Assembly (NCBI GenBank): GCA_963676355.1
Contig: OY781093.1
Coordinates: 496,001-560,000 of the forward strand
Length of the DNA: 64,000 nt
Direction: 5' to 3'
From: JAGLOK01 sp963676355
Lineage (GTDB): Bacteria; Bacillota; Clostridia; Christensenellales; UMGS416
The notes below the pieces were generated by a model that saw only the letters and a program-made list of their open reading frames with translations, made no database searches and was not told where the DNA came from. A program made the translations under genes and the position numbers. Positions 1 to 7,926 of the stretch are shown here, piece after piece. Every line of letters begins with the position of its first letter. Within the stretch, counting starts at the first letter, position 1.

Positions 1-1152
1 TGTGCTTCCGGGATGGATAACCAAGGACTTGGCATCTGCCACATTTGCAAGAAGCGAGAAAATCTCAAGCGAGTTTATAAACTTGCGCCCTGCAGCTATA
101 CCGCCCTTAATTCCAAAGGTTAGTATGCCGCCTGCTCCGTTGGGCAGGTATTTTTGCGCGAGATCATAATATTTGTTGGACTTAAGCCCAGGATAGTTTA
201 CCCATGTAACAGAGTCGTGAGCATCAAGATATTCTGCGATTTTCTGTGCGTTGGATGAATGGCGCTCCACTCTCAGAGACAGTGTTTCGAGCCCCTGCAA
301 AATCAAAAACGCATTAAATGGACTGATGCATGCACCGCTGTCGCGCAGAAGCTGAACTCTTGCTTTTGTAATGTATCCAGCGTTTCCGGGGATATCAGCA
401 TAAACAATTCCATGATATGTGCTGTCGGGAGTTGTAAAATCATCAAAGTTTCCGTTTTTCCAGTCAAACGTTCCATTGTCGATGATTGCGCCGCCGATGG
501 ATGTTCCATGTCCTCCGATGTATTTTGTCAGAGAGTATACGACTATATCAACACCGAATGATTTTAGATTGATAAGATACGGAGTTCCAAAAGTATTGTC
601 CACAATCAGCGGGATATTATGTTTATGTGCGATGTCTGCGAGCTTTTCAATGTCTGCAACATTGATGTTTGGGTTTCCCAATGTTTCGGCATATAAAGCC
701 TTTGTCTTGCTGTTTATCTTGCTTTCTATTTCGTCAAAGTCATCAATGTTTACCAAGTGCGTCTTTATGCCGTATTGATTGGGCAGCCTTTGTGCAAAAA
801 AGGTGTATGTTCCACCATAAAGCGTGTTTGCAGCCACAATTTCGTCGCCCGCTTTTGCAATGTTAAATATAGCATAGTTAATCGCGGCCATGCCGGAGGA
901 TGTGACAAGTGCGCCAACGCCGCCTTCAAGTGTTGCAAGGCGTTGCTCCAAGACATCGGTTGTCGGGTTCATAATTCGAGTATAAATATTTCCCGGTTGT
1001 TTTAGGGCAAAAAGGTCTGCCGCGTGTTGTGCGTCATCAAAGTTATAAGATGTTGTTTGGTAGATAGGAACAGCTCTCGACTTTGTGGCAGGATCAGGAG
1101 ACTGCCCCGCGTGCAATTGTAATGTTTCAAAATGTAATTTATTGTTTTCCAT
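1..1152 (-). CDS. metY: O-acetylhomoserine sulfhydrylase (MetY-like), partial
   Basis: A PLP-dependent Cys/Met-metabolism enzyme, expected to convert O-acetylhomoserine plus sulfide to homocysteine in the cytosol. Reading the minus strand from the ATG at 1152 gives 384 uninterrupted codons that run off the left edge. The family is usually about 425 residues, so roughly 40 C-terminal residues are missing. Visible signatures are the early HAGQ segment, SSGMAAI, the VDNTFGTP segment and YSLTKYIGGHG, whose Lys should carry PLP. The visible end, VIHPGST, is the usual substrate-contact region. A GGAG ribosome site precedes the start. It lies 53 bp downstream of the FTR1 gene on the same strand. The gap is too short for a SAM riboswitch and none is visible. 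Confidence 0.93.
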   Translation of the reverse strand, partial: MENNKLHFETLQLHAGQSPDPATKSRAVPIYQTTSYNFDDAQHAADLFALKQPGNIYTRIMNPTTDVLEQRLATLEGGVGALVTSSGMAAINYAIFNIAKAGDEIVAANTLYGGTYTFFAQRLPNQYGIKTHLVNIDDFDEIESKINSKTKALYAETLGNPNINVADIEKLADIAHKHNIPLIVDNTFGTPYLINLKSFGVDIVVYSLTKYIGGHGTSIGGAIIDNGTFDWKNGNFDDFTTPDSTYHGIVYADIPGNAGYITKARVQLLRDSGACISPFNAFLILQGLETLSLRVERHSSNAQKIAEYLDAHDSVTWVNYPGLKSNKYYDLAQKYLPNGAGGILTFGIKGGIAAGRKFINSLEIFSLLANVADAKSLVIHPGST

Positions 1153-1205
1153 GGTTAACTCCTATTAGTTGGTCAAAAAAGTATTGTAGGTTACAAAGTT
1201 AACCG

Positions 1206-2039
1206 TCACATCTTTTCCTTTATCGTATTTTTGCTGACCTTGAGCCAGACTAAAAACATACTGACTGTATAAATATATTGAGCAGAAAGTTGTATCCATT
1301 CAGGCTTTGAATACCAGCCGAACAGTACAAATAAAGGTAGCCCAACTGAGCCTTGTTTGTGATTCAGTATTGTATTTGATAAATCAAAGGCCTTTGTTAA
1401 AAAAAAGCTGTCTTTTGCCAATATGCCTAAATCCTTAAGTGCTGAAAGACCTTCGTGTATGCCGTATCCAAGCAAGAATCCTGCTTGTAGAATAAGATAT
1501 CCCAGAGTGATTGCAAATATTGTTTTAAGATTCACTTTAACAAGCGAGAAATATATAAGAATTGCAAAAACCAATGAAACTGCAATGCCTAAGAATATTG
1601 AAGATGCAGTATATTGACCTGTAAACGAGAATATCGCAACTTCCGCGCCTTCTCTTGCAATCATAACGGCTGCAACCCAGAAGACACCCCATTTAGAAAA
1701 GCGACTGTCTACTTTGCTTTTTATTTCATCTGTAATATTTGCGGAGTTTTTAATCATCCATATTATAAAAGTTGTAATTAAAACTAAAGCGGCAATACTT
1801 GCCGCACTTTCCCATATTTTCGCAACCTCACCCGTTGCAGCCAAGGCGTTGGAAACAGCTGATAATATACCACCCAAAGCAAAGGAAGCAAGGGCACCTG
1901 CAAGAACCCCATACAATATATACCATTTATACTGAGGTATGCCCTTTTTCTGGACATAACGGAGCATTACAGACACAACAAGGAAAGCTTCAAGGCCTTC
2001 TCTGAATCCTGTTATTGTACCTGGCAGAAAACTGCTCAT
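1206..2039 (-). CDS. FTR1-family iron permease
   Basis: An integral membrane permease of the FTR1/EfeU family, which moves iron across the cytoplasmic membrane. The 277-residue protein has about seven hydrophobic segments. It carries both hallmark motifs: FREGLEAF near residue 12 in the first helix and AREGAE near residue 128, where the Glu residues of REGxE are the expected iron ligands. Length is normal for the family. No EfeO or EfeB partner is adjacent, so it would act alone or with distant partners. Its own consensus promoter and a palindrome at the predicted transcript start (2080-2137) suggest metal-responsive control. The divergent neighbour is the copper exporter copA. Confidence 0.9.
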   Translation of the reverse strand: MSSFLPGTITGFREGLEAFLVVSVMLRYVQKKGIPQYKWYILYGVLAGALASFALGGILSAVSNALAATGEVAKIWESAASIAALVLITTFIIWMIKNSANITDEIKSKVDSRFSKWGVFWVAAVMIAREGAEVAIFSFTGQYTASSIFLGIAVSLVFAILIYFSLVKVNLKTIFAITLGYLILQAGFLLGYGIHEGLSALKDLGILAKDSFFLTKAFDLSNTILNHKQGSVGLPLFVLFGWYSKPEWIQLSAQYIYTVSMFLVWLKVSKNTIKEKM

Positions 2040-2079
2040 TTGCTTTTCTCCTTTATTAAATATTTATGAATTTACGCTT

Positions 2080-2100
2080 AACCTAGTAAAACGCTAGGTT
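2080..2100. promoter_or_regulatory. Inverted repeat at the FTR1 transcript start, possible operator
   Basis: Two 7-bp arms, AACCTAG and CTAGGTT, are separated by 7 bp. They begin about 9 bp downstream of the -10 box of the minus-strand promoter, so they cover the first roughly 20 transcribed bases. That is a classic repressor position. The regulator is unknown; a metal-dependent repressor of the DtxR or Fur class would fit the iron permease, but the arms do not match a consensus I can name with confidence. Confidence 0.5.
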
Positions 2101-2108
2101 TTTATGTT

Positions 2109-2137
2109 ATTATATATTTAACAACAAATAATGTCAA
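2109..2137 (-). promoter_or_regulatory. Sigma-A promoter of the FTR1 gene
   Basis: On the minus strand the -35 box TTGACA (2137 to 2132) and the -10 box TATAAT (2114 to 2109) are separated by exactly 17 bp, a perfect consensus. It reads toward the permease gene that starts at 2039. Confidence 0.8.
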
Positions 2138-2204
2138 TTAAAAAAGTGTATTTTATTTACTGGTTTACACAAAGTTTTATTATTAATTATGAGGGTAATA
2201 ATTT

Positions 2205-4673
2205 ATGGCACAAAAGCAAAAGGAATTTAACATTGAGGGGATGACTTGCGCAGCGTGTTCTGCGGCTGTTGAAAGAGCTGTGAAAAAAAGCGAAGGCGTA
2301 AGTTCGGCTTCAGTAAACCTTACCACGGAGAAAATGCGTGTATTTTTTGATGAAGAGATTATATCTGAAAGTGATATTGTGTCCGCTGTTGAAAAAAGTG
2401 GGTATAAAGCATTTCCGGATGAGAAATCAGAAATACTTGAACTTGAGATTCAGGGAATGACGTGTGCTTCGTGCTCTGCTGCGGTGGAGCGGGCATTAAA
2501 TAAGCTCGATTTTGTAAAAAGCGCAGAGGTTAACCTTGCAACTGAAAAAGCAAAAGTTGAATTTAATTCCGAAGCAGGCAACGTTACGCAGATTGAAGAA
2601 GCTGTGCGCCACGCCGGATATACACCTGTTCTTTTAAAAAAGCAGGTAGATTTTGATACACGTCAGGACAAAAAGAAACGCGCTTTTAAAATTCAAAAAA
2701 TAAAGCTTATTGCGGCTGCATTATTTAGCATACCGCTTTTTTATCTTGCGATGGGGCCGATGATAGGCTTGCCTGTGCCAATGATAATTTCACCCATGGA
2801 AAATCCCTTTTATAATGGACTTATCCAATTTCTTTTAGTCATTCCTGTAATAGGTGTCGGATATAAATTTTATACCGTGGGATATAGGACGCTTTTTAAA
2901 GGAAGTCCCAATATGGATAGCCTTATAGCGATAGGAACGACTGCGGCGTTTACTTACAGTGTCTATTCATTTATTCAGATAGCGTTGGGCAATCCTGAAT
3001 TTGTGGAAGAGATGTATTTTGAATCGGCTGCGGTGATTATAACCCTTGTTATGCTTGGCAAGTTTTTGGAAGCTAGATCTAAGGGTAAAACGAGTGATGC
3101 AATCAAAAAACTGATGCAGCTCGCACCTAAAATGGCGAGCGTTATAAGAGAGGGGGAGGAGAAAACTATACCTGTTGAAGAAGTTTTGGTAGGCGACATC
3201 ATAATAGTTCGTCCGGGAGAGAAGGTTCCTGTTGACGGTGAAGTGGTGGAAGGAATCACATCCGTAGATGAATCTATGCTTACAGGCGAAAGCATCCCTA
3301 TTGAAAAGAACACGGGCGACATTGTAACGGGTGCTACGCTCAATAAAAACGGCATGATAAAATTCAAAGCACAAAAAGTGGGCAAAGACACAGCGCTTGC
3401 ACAGATCATAAAGCTTGTGGAAGAAACGCAGGGCTCAAAAGCACCGATAGCAAAAATGGCGGACATTGTAGCCGGATATTTTGTGCCTATAGTTATGGGT
3501 ATCGCGCTTTTGTCTGCAATCGCATGGCTGATATCGGGGCAGAGCATCGCATTCGTACTTACAACGTTTGTTGCAGTGCTTGTAATTGCTTGTCCATGTG
3601 CTTTGGGGCTGGCAACACCCACCGCCATAATGGTGGGAACAGGCAAAGGCGCTTCAAACGGAATTTTGTTTAAAAACGGAGAAGCACTAGAAATCACACA
3701 TAAAGTAAAAACAGTGGTTTTAGACAAGACAGGTACAATCACTCAGGGTAAGCCGACGGTGACTGACATAATAGTTTTTAATGGCTATGAAAAAAAGAAA
3801 GTTTTGGGGCTTGCGGCATCAGCTGAAAAAGGGAGCGAGCATCCGTTGGGAGAAGCGATAGTTTCGGAGGCGCAAAAAGAATCTGCACAACTTTTTGAAA
3901 CAAAGGATTTCAAAGCAATTCCAGGACATGGAATAGCAGTCACGATACAGGGCAGTGAAGTATACCTTGGGAATAAAAAACTTATGGATGACATTAAACT
4001 TGATGTCATGCAAGCTCAAAAAGAAGCGGATAGGCTGGCCGATGAAGGCAAAACGCCCATGTATATTGTGGACGGAGGAAATCTCGCAGGGCTTATTGCA
4101 GTTGCGGATGTTATAAAGGAAACAAGCAGGCAGGCAATTAAATCTCTTCATAGCTATGGAATAAAAACCGCCATGATAACTGGCGACAACAAAAGAACAG
4201 CTAGCGCAATTGCAAGACAGGTCGGAATTGATGTGGTGCTGTCGGAAGTGCTTCCTGAGGACAAGGCAAAGGAAGTTAAAAAGCTTCAAAGTGAGCATGG
4301 CACAGTTGCAATGGTAGGGGATGGAATAAACGATGCTCCTGCACTTGTACAGGCTGATGTAGGAATTGCAATTGGTTCAGGAACGGATGTTGCGATAGAG
4401 TCCGCGGATGTGGTTTTAATGCACAGCGATTTAATGGATGTGTCATATGCTGTGGCGCTGTCTAAAGCTGTTATAAGAAATATCAAGCAAAATCTATTCT
4501 GGGCATTCGGGTACAATGTGCTGGGTATACCAATTGCGGCAGGATTATTATACATCTTTGGAGGGCCAAGGCTTAACCCGATGTTTGCGGCGGCGGCGAT
4601 GAGCTTAAGCTCCGTATCTGTAGTTTCCAATGCGCTGAGGCTAAATGCGTTTAAATTAAAAAAGAAATCATAA
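2205..4673 (+). CDS. copA: Copper-exporting P1B-type ATPase CopA
   Basis: An ATP-driven Cu(I) exporter in the cytoplasmic membrane, 822 residues. Two N-terminal heavy-metal domains carry CxxC pairs at C15/C18 (GMTCAACS) and C87/C90 (GMTCASCS). The membrane core has the CPC metal site in ACPCALGLATP, followed by the phosphorylation motif DKTGT, the SEHPLGEA segment and the hinge motif GDGINDAPA. The last two helices contain the YN and MxxSS residues typical of Cu(I)-selective P1B-1 pumps. A GAGG ribosome site precedes the ATG. The copper chaperone gene copZ follows after 22 bp, so the two form an operon for copper detoxification. No CsoR- or CopY-type regulator gene is next to it. Confidence 0.97.
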   Translation: MAQKQKEFNIEGMTCAACSAAVERAVKKSEGVSSASVNLTTEKMRVFFDEEIISESDIVSAVEKSGYKAFPDEKSEILELEIQGMTCASCSAAVERALNKLDFVKSAEVNLATEKAKVEFNSEAGNVTQIEEAVRHAGYTPVLLKKQVDFDTRQDKKKRAFKIQKIKLIAAALFSIPLFYLAMGPMIGLPVPMIISPMENPFYNGLIQFLLVIPVIGVGYKFYTVGYRTLFKGSPNMDSLIAIGTTAAFTYSVYSFIQIALGNPEFVEEMYFESAAVIITLVMLGKFLEARSKGKTSDAIKKLMQLAPKMASVIREGEEKTIPVEEVLVGDIIIVRPGEKVPVDGEVVEGITSVDESMLTGESIPIEKNTGDIVTGATLNKNGMIKFKAQKVGKDTALAQIIKLVEETQGSKAPIAKMADIVAGYFVPIVMGIALLSAIAWLISGQSIAFVLTTFVAVLVIACPCALGLATPTAIMVGTGKGASNGILFKNGEALEITHKVKTVVLDKTGTITQGKPTVTDIIVFNGYEKKKVLGLAASAEKGSEHPLGEAIVSEAQKESAQLFETKDFKAIPGHGIAVTIQGSEVYLGNKKLMDDIKLDVMQAQKEADRLADEGKTPMYIVDGGNLAGLIAVADVIKETSRQAIKSLHSYGIKTAMITGDNKRTASAIARQVGIDVVLSEVLPEDKAKEVKKLQSEHGTVAMVGDGINDAPALVQADVGIAIGSGTDVAIESADVVLMHSDLMDVSYAVALSKAVIRNIKQNLFWAFGYNVLGIPIAAGLLYIFGGPRLNPMFAAAAMSLSSVSVVSNALRLNAFKLKKKS

Positions 4674-4695
4674 TAACATTAAAGGAGTTTTCAAA

Positions 4696-4902
4696 ATGAA
4701 AAAAGTTTTAAAAGTCGAAGGGATGAGTTGCATGCACTGCTCAGGCAGAGTGACAAAAGCTCTTGAGGAACTGGACGGAGTGACAAAGGCTGTTGTATCT
4801 TTGGATGAAAAATCAGCAACTGTTGAATATGATGACAGTAAAGTCGATGTTTCCAAATTGAAAGCGGCAGTTGAAGATGCGGGATATGATGTAGTTAATT
4901 AG
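4696..4902 (+). CDS. copZ: Copper chaperone CopZ
   Basis: A 68-residue single heavy-metal-associated domain that binds Cu(I) in the cytosol and delivers it to CopA. The metal site GMSCMHCS sits near the N-terminus, and the rest fits the compact beta-alpha-beta-beta-alpha-beta fold length. An AAAGGAG ribosome site lies just upstream. It closes the copA operon and is followed by a strong hairpin terminator. Confidence 0.95.
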   Translation: MKKVLKVEGMSCMHCSGRVTKALEELDGVTKAVVSLDEKSATVEYDDSKVDVSKLKAAVEDAGYDVVN

Positions 4903-4907
4903 TTTAA

Positions 4908-4933
4908 AAAAGACATGCTATGGCATGTCTTTT
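4908..4933. terminator. Bidirectional terminator between copZ and apbE
   Basis: Perfect 11-bp arms AAAAGACATGC and GCATGTCTTTT surround a 4-base loop, with T-rich sequence on the plus side and A-rich sequence on the other. It sits between convergent genes and can serve both. Confidence 0.85.
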
Positions 4934-4938
4934 ATTTG

Positions 4939-6078
4939 CTAGTTTGTTGCGCCGCCAAGGTTTTTAAGCAATGATTTTGTGCCCTCGGTGGCTTTAATTC
5001 TGCCGTCCGGGAAAACCCAATATGCCTCGGTGTTTTCTATGTTTTCAATTAGAGACAGGCCTTGTTCGTACGATGAAGTAAAAACTGCGGTTGAAAGAAA
5101 ATCCGCAAGGGCGGAGTCTTCGGTAAAGATAGTGACGGAACGAAAGTTTTTTGCAGGAAACAGCGTTTCGGGATCAATTAAATGATGGTAGGCTGTGCCA
5201 TTTACTGTGTATAGCCGCTGATAATCTCCACTTGTGACCACTGACATATCTTTAATGTATGCAATGTCAATTAGGTTTTCGTTTTTTTGAGGATCATCAA
5301 AATAAAAAGGGTTTTGAATGCCGATGCTCCAAAGAGCTTTGCCTTCTTCAAAAGGCTTGCCCACGGCTTTGATGTTGCCTCCACTGCTTATAAAAAATGA
5401 CTCAAAGCCCATCTTGAGCAATTCATCTGCGATTATCTGTGTGGCATAGCCTTTGGCGATTGCGCCAAGATCGATTTTTGTGCCTTCACTTAAGGTGACC
5501 GTGTTTTCATCAGCGTTTATTGTGATATTGTCTATGTCAGTAAAGGCTGCGGCTTCAAGCAATTCAGACTCGGTGGGCACCTGCGCATTCTCTGGATTAT
5601 CAAGGCCGGCTTCGCGATAGTTGTGCCACACATTCAGAACCGCACCCATGCTTATATCCACCTTTTGTGAGATAGTTTTATTTGCGCTAATGCAAAACTC
5701 CAAAAGATCTATAATGGATTTATCCACTTTTATTGGTGACCCGTTTGAATTGTCATTTATGGACTTTATGTTGTTTATTCCATTATAGGTTTTGTAATTG
5801 TCAAACAGTTTGTGAAGTTCATTAAAGCGTTTAAATGCATAGCTTGAATACTCATCAAATTTTGTTTGGTTTTGAGCGTATCCGGCTATCAGGATTACAG
5901 TGTCAAAAGTGCCGAAAAACTCATAGCTGAACTTTTTGTAGCCAATAGCTTTTTCGGAGGCTGCGGCAGTAGTTATCTCTACAGCATGAAGTTCGTCAGT
6001 TGCCGTGCATGAGACCAGTGATAATAACATTATTAATATTAGTATTAATACTTTGATTTTTATAAATATATGTTTCAT
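4939..6078 (-). CDS. apbE: FAD:protein FMN transferase (ApbE), lipoprotein
   Basis: Expected to transfer FMN from FAD onto a threonine of extracytosolic redox proteins. From the ATG at 6078 the protein begins with a lipoprotein signal ending in LSLVSC, so it is anchored outside the membrane. Family motifs include DLGAIAKGYA and, near the C-terminus, a HHLIDPET segment. The frame can be extended to a TTG at 6132, but that codon lies inside the apparent -35 box, so the internal ATG is preferred (379 residues). Likely targets in this window are NqrB and NqrC (50.6-52.1 kb), which carry the DxxTxAT-type acceptor. It is divergent from the NusG_II and Gx membrane genes, a common partnership. Confidence 0.93.
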   Translation of the reverse strand: MKHIFIKIKVLILILIMLLSLVSCTATDELHAVEITTAAASEKAIGYKKFSYEFFGTFDTVILIAGYAQNQTKFDEYSSYAFKRFNELHKLFDNYKTYNGINNIKSINDNSNGSPIKVDKSIIDLLEFCISANKTISQKVDISMGAVLNVWHNYREAGLDNPENAQVPTESELLEAAAFTDIDNITINADENTVTLSEGTKIDLGAIAKGYATQIIADELLKMGFESFFISSGGNIKAVGKPFEEGKALWSIGIQNPFYFDDPQKNENLIDIAYIKDMSVVTSGDYQRLYTVNGTAYHHLIDPETLFPAKNFRSVTIFTEDSALADFLSTAVFTSSYEQGLSLIENIENTEAYWVFPDGRIKATEGTKSLLKNLGGATN

Positions 6079-6103
6079 ACTTAGGCTTTCATAATACGCT
6101 TTT

Positions 6104-6132
6104 ATATAAAGTATAACAGATTTTATTTTCAA
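6104..6132 (-). promoter_or_regulatory. Probable promoter of apbE
   Basis: On the minus strand TTGAAA (6132 to 6127), 17 bp, then TTATAT (6109 to 6104). This would start transcription about 20 bases before the ATG at 6078 and argues against the upstream TTG as translation start. Confidence 0.5.
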
Positions 6133-6160
6133 ATAATACTTTAGAGGCGTAATAAAAGCA

Positions 6161-6169
6161 TGTTATAAT
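6161..6169 (+). promoter_or_regulatory. Extended -10 promoter for the NusG_II gene
   Basis: TGTTATAAT is an extended -10 element about 20 bp before the TTG start at 6189. The -35 region is poor, which is usual for extended -10 promoters. Confidence 0.5.
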
Positions 6170-6188
6170 CACATAAAAGGAGTGTGCC

Positions 6189-6560
6189 TTGAAGTTTAGA
6201 TGGGGAGATTTTGTTATATTTTTTGCTATTGCATCAATAATAATAGTGATGTTTGTTTTGAGCATACCAAAAGACGATGGTTCGGATTTGTATGCGCAGA
6301 TAGTAAAAGATGGTGAAGTTTTATATGAAATAAATCTAGAAGATATAAACGAACAAAAAGAATACTATTTGGATGATGGGGACGTAATTGTGGTTGCAGA
6401 AAAAGGCAGAATACGGTTTGTAGAATCTGATTGTCGCGATCAAATATGTGTACATACTGGCTGGCTAACTCAGGCAAATCAGATTGCCGCATGTCTTCCC
6501 AACAGAATATTGGTTAAGACAATTGGTAAGAATGCACAAGTGGATGCGGTGGTAGGATGA
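6189..6560 (+). CDS. NusG domain II-containing membrane-anchored protein (EetA-like)
   Basis: A 123-residue protein with one N-terminal membrane helix (about residues 8-27) and an external domain of the NusG_II type. Three conserved cysteines are visible in SDCRDQICVHTGW and AACLPNR. Translation starts at a TTG with a good AAAAGGAG ribosome site 8 bases upstream. It overlaps the next gene by 4 bp (ATGA), so the two are translationally coupled. From family knowledge, proteins of this type next to ApbE and a Gx transporter occur in flavin-based extracytosolic electron-transfer loci, where they are called EetA. The molecular role is not known, and that link is inference here. Confidence 0.8.
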   Translation: MKFRWGDFVIFFAIASIIIVMFVLSIPKDDGSDLYAQIVKDGEVLYEINLEDINEQKEYYLDDGDVIVVAEKGRIRFVESDCRDQICVHTGWLTQANQIAACLPNRILVKTIGKNAQVDAVVG

Positions 6561-7099
6561 TTAAAGTAAGAGAGAAAACCAGAATGCTTGTTATAAGTGC
6601 GATGCTTGTTGCTGTTGCCGCCACGCTCTCTGTTTTGGATGGGATGATTCCCATTCAGCTTGTTGTGCCAATTCCGGGGCTTAAGCTAGGCCTTGCAAAC
6701 ATTGTAACTATATTTGCTATATTTTATCTTGGAACAAAGCCGACTTTCACGATAGTTGTATTGCGTTGTGTGCTTGGCGCAGCCCTTGCCGGAGGATTTT
6801 CTACATTTGCGTTTTCTTTAAGTGGAGCTACAGTGGCTGCCGGCATCATGCTTTTACTTAAAATGGGATATGAAAAACATTTCTCGCTATATGGAATAAG
6901 CCTTGCTGGCTCTGCGGCATTTAACATTATGCAGGTTATGGTGGCATCAATAATATTACAGGATACAGCAGTGTTTTCATATCTTCCTGTGATAATGACA
7001 GGTGGCGTAGTAACAGGAGTTCTCACTGCCACGGTTTTTAATTTATTTTACAGGAGGATGGAAAAATCCAAGGCCATCAAAAATTATATCTCGTTTTAA
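6557..7099 (+). CDS. Gx transporter family membrane protein (EetB-like)
   Basis: A 180-residue membrane protein with about five helices, matching the family long annotated as heptaprenyl diphosphate synthase component I or Gx transporter. The early VAVAATLSVLDGMIP segment and the GLKLGLANIVTI segment are typical. It is coupled to the NusG_II gene by a 4-bp overlap and its 3' end overlaps nadC on the other strand by 4 bp. No component II (a prenyl synthase) follows, so a role in prenyl synthesis is not supported by context. An EetB-like role with ApbE is more likely but unproven. Confidence 0.8.
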   Translation: MIKVREKTRMLVISAMLVAVAATLSVLDGMIPIQLVVPIPGLKLGLANIVTIFAIFYLGTKPTFTIVVLRCVLGAALAGGFSTFAFSLSGATVAAGIMLLLKMGYEKHFSLYGISLAGSAAFNIMQVMVASIILQDTAVFSYLPVIMTGGVVTGVLTATVFNLFYRRMEKSKAIKNYISF

Positions 7100-7926
7100 A
7101 ACTTAAGGCTAATATCCATCGATTTAATGGAATGAGTAAGCGCGCCAACTGATATAAAGTCCACACCTGCTGCCGCAACTTTTGCAATTGGTTTTTGATC
7201 CATATTGCCCGATGCTTCAACCAATGCTTTGCCATCAATCATTTTTACAGCCTCAGCCATTTCTTCTATTGTCATATTGTCCAGCATAAGGATGTCCGCA
7301 CCTGCTTTTACAGCCTCTTTTACTTCATCAAAGTTTTTAACTTCCACTTCTATTTTAAGAGTGTGTGGAATGATTTGTCTTGCATTGTGTACAGCTGCTG
7401 TGATTCCGCCTGATGCTGTTATATGATTGTCTTTTATAAGCACACCATCGGAAAGATTATAGCGGTGGTTGTGCGCACCGCCAATGCGTACTGCATATTT
7501 TTCAAGAACACGAAGTCCTGGAGTTGTTTTTCTTGTGTCCAGTATTTGCGCCTTATATCCCGCCACTTCTTTTTGAAGGACATTTGCATAGGTTGCAATC
7601 CCGCTCATCCTCTGAAGGAAGTTTAGTGCTACACGCTCACCGGATAGAATTGAGCGTGCACTGCCCTTGACTTTTGCGAATATATCACCTTTATGAAGAG
7701 GATCTCCATCGCTGAAGGCAGTGATTATCGTAACGCTTTCATCGATTGTGTTAAAAACAGTTTTCACAACATCTAAACCGCACAATATTCCATCTTCTTT
7801 GGCGAGAAAGTTGCCTGTTATTTGCTTTTCTTCAGGAACGGTGCTTATGGTTGTGATATCACCTGTTCCGATATCTTCAAGAAGTGCGTTCTTTACAATA
7901 TCTTTAATCATCATTTCGTTAAGCAT
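7096..7926 (-). CDS. nadC: Nicotinate-nucleotide pyrophosphorylase (quinolinate phosphoribosyltransferase)
   Basis: Converts quinolinate plus PRPP to nicotinate mononucleotide, the third step of de novo NAD synthesis. The 276-residue length is normal. Visible signatures are the EDIGTGDITT start, the RKTTPGLR segment, HRYNLSDGVLIKDNH and the closing SVGALTHS. It directly follows nadB (stop and start within a few bases) in the order nadA-nadB-nadC. Confidence 0.97.
   Translation of the reverse strand: MLNEMMIKDIVKNALLEDIGTGDITTISTVPEEKQITGNFLAKEDGILCGLDVVKTVFNTIDESVTIITAFSDGDPLHKGDIFAKVKGSARSILSGERVALNFLQRMSGIATYANVLQKEVAGYKAQILDTRKTTPGLRVLEKYAVRIGGAHNHRYNLSDGVLIKDNHITASGGITAAVHNARQIIPHTLKIEVEVKNFDEVKEAVKAGADILMLDNMTIEEMAEAVKMIDGKALVEASGNMDQKPIAKVAAAGVDFISVGALTHSIKSMDISLKF

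Noticed and set aside
1153..1205. SAM riboswitch before metY
   Set aside because: Only 53 bp separate the genes, too short for the structure.
2975..3742. 255-codon frame on the minus strand inside copA
   Set aside because: Antisense to CopA with low-complexity Ser/Ile/Thr composition and no ribosome site.
6079..6132. N-terminal extension of ApbE from a TTG
   Set aside because: The TTG coincides with the apparent -35 box and would place 18 extra residues before a complete lipoprotein signal.
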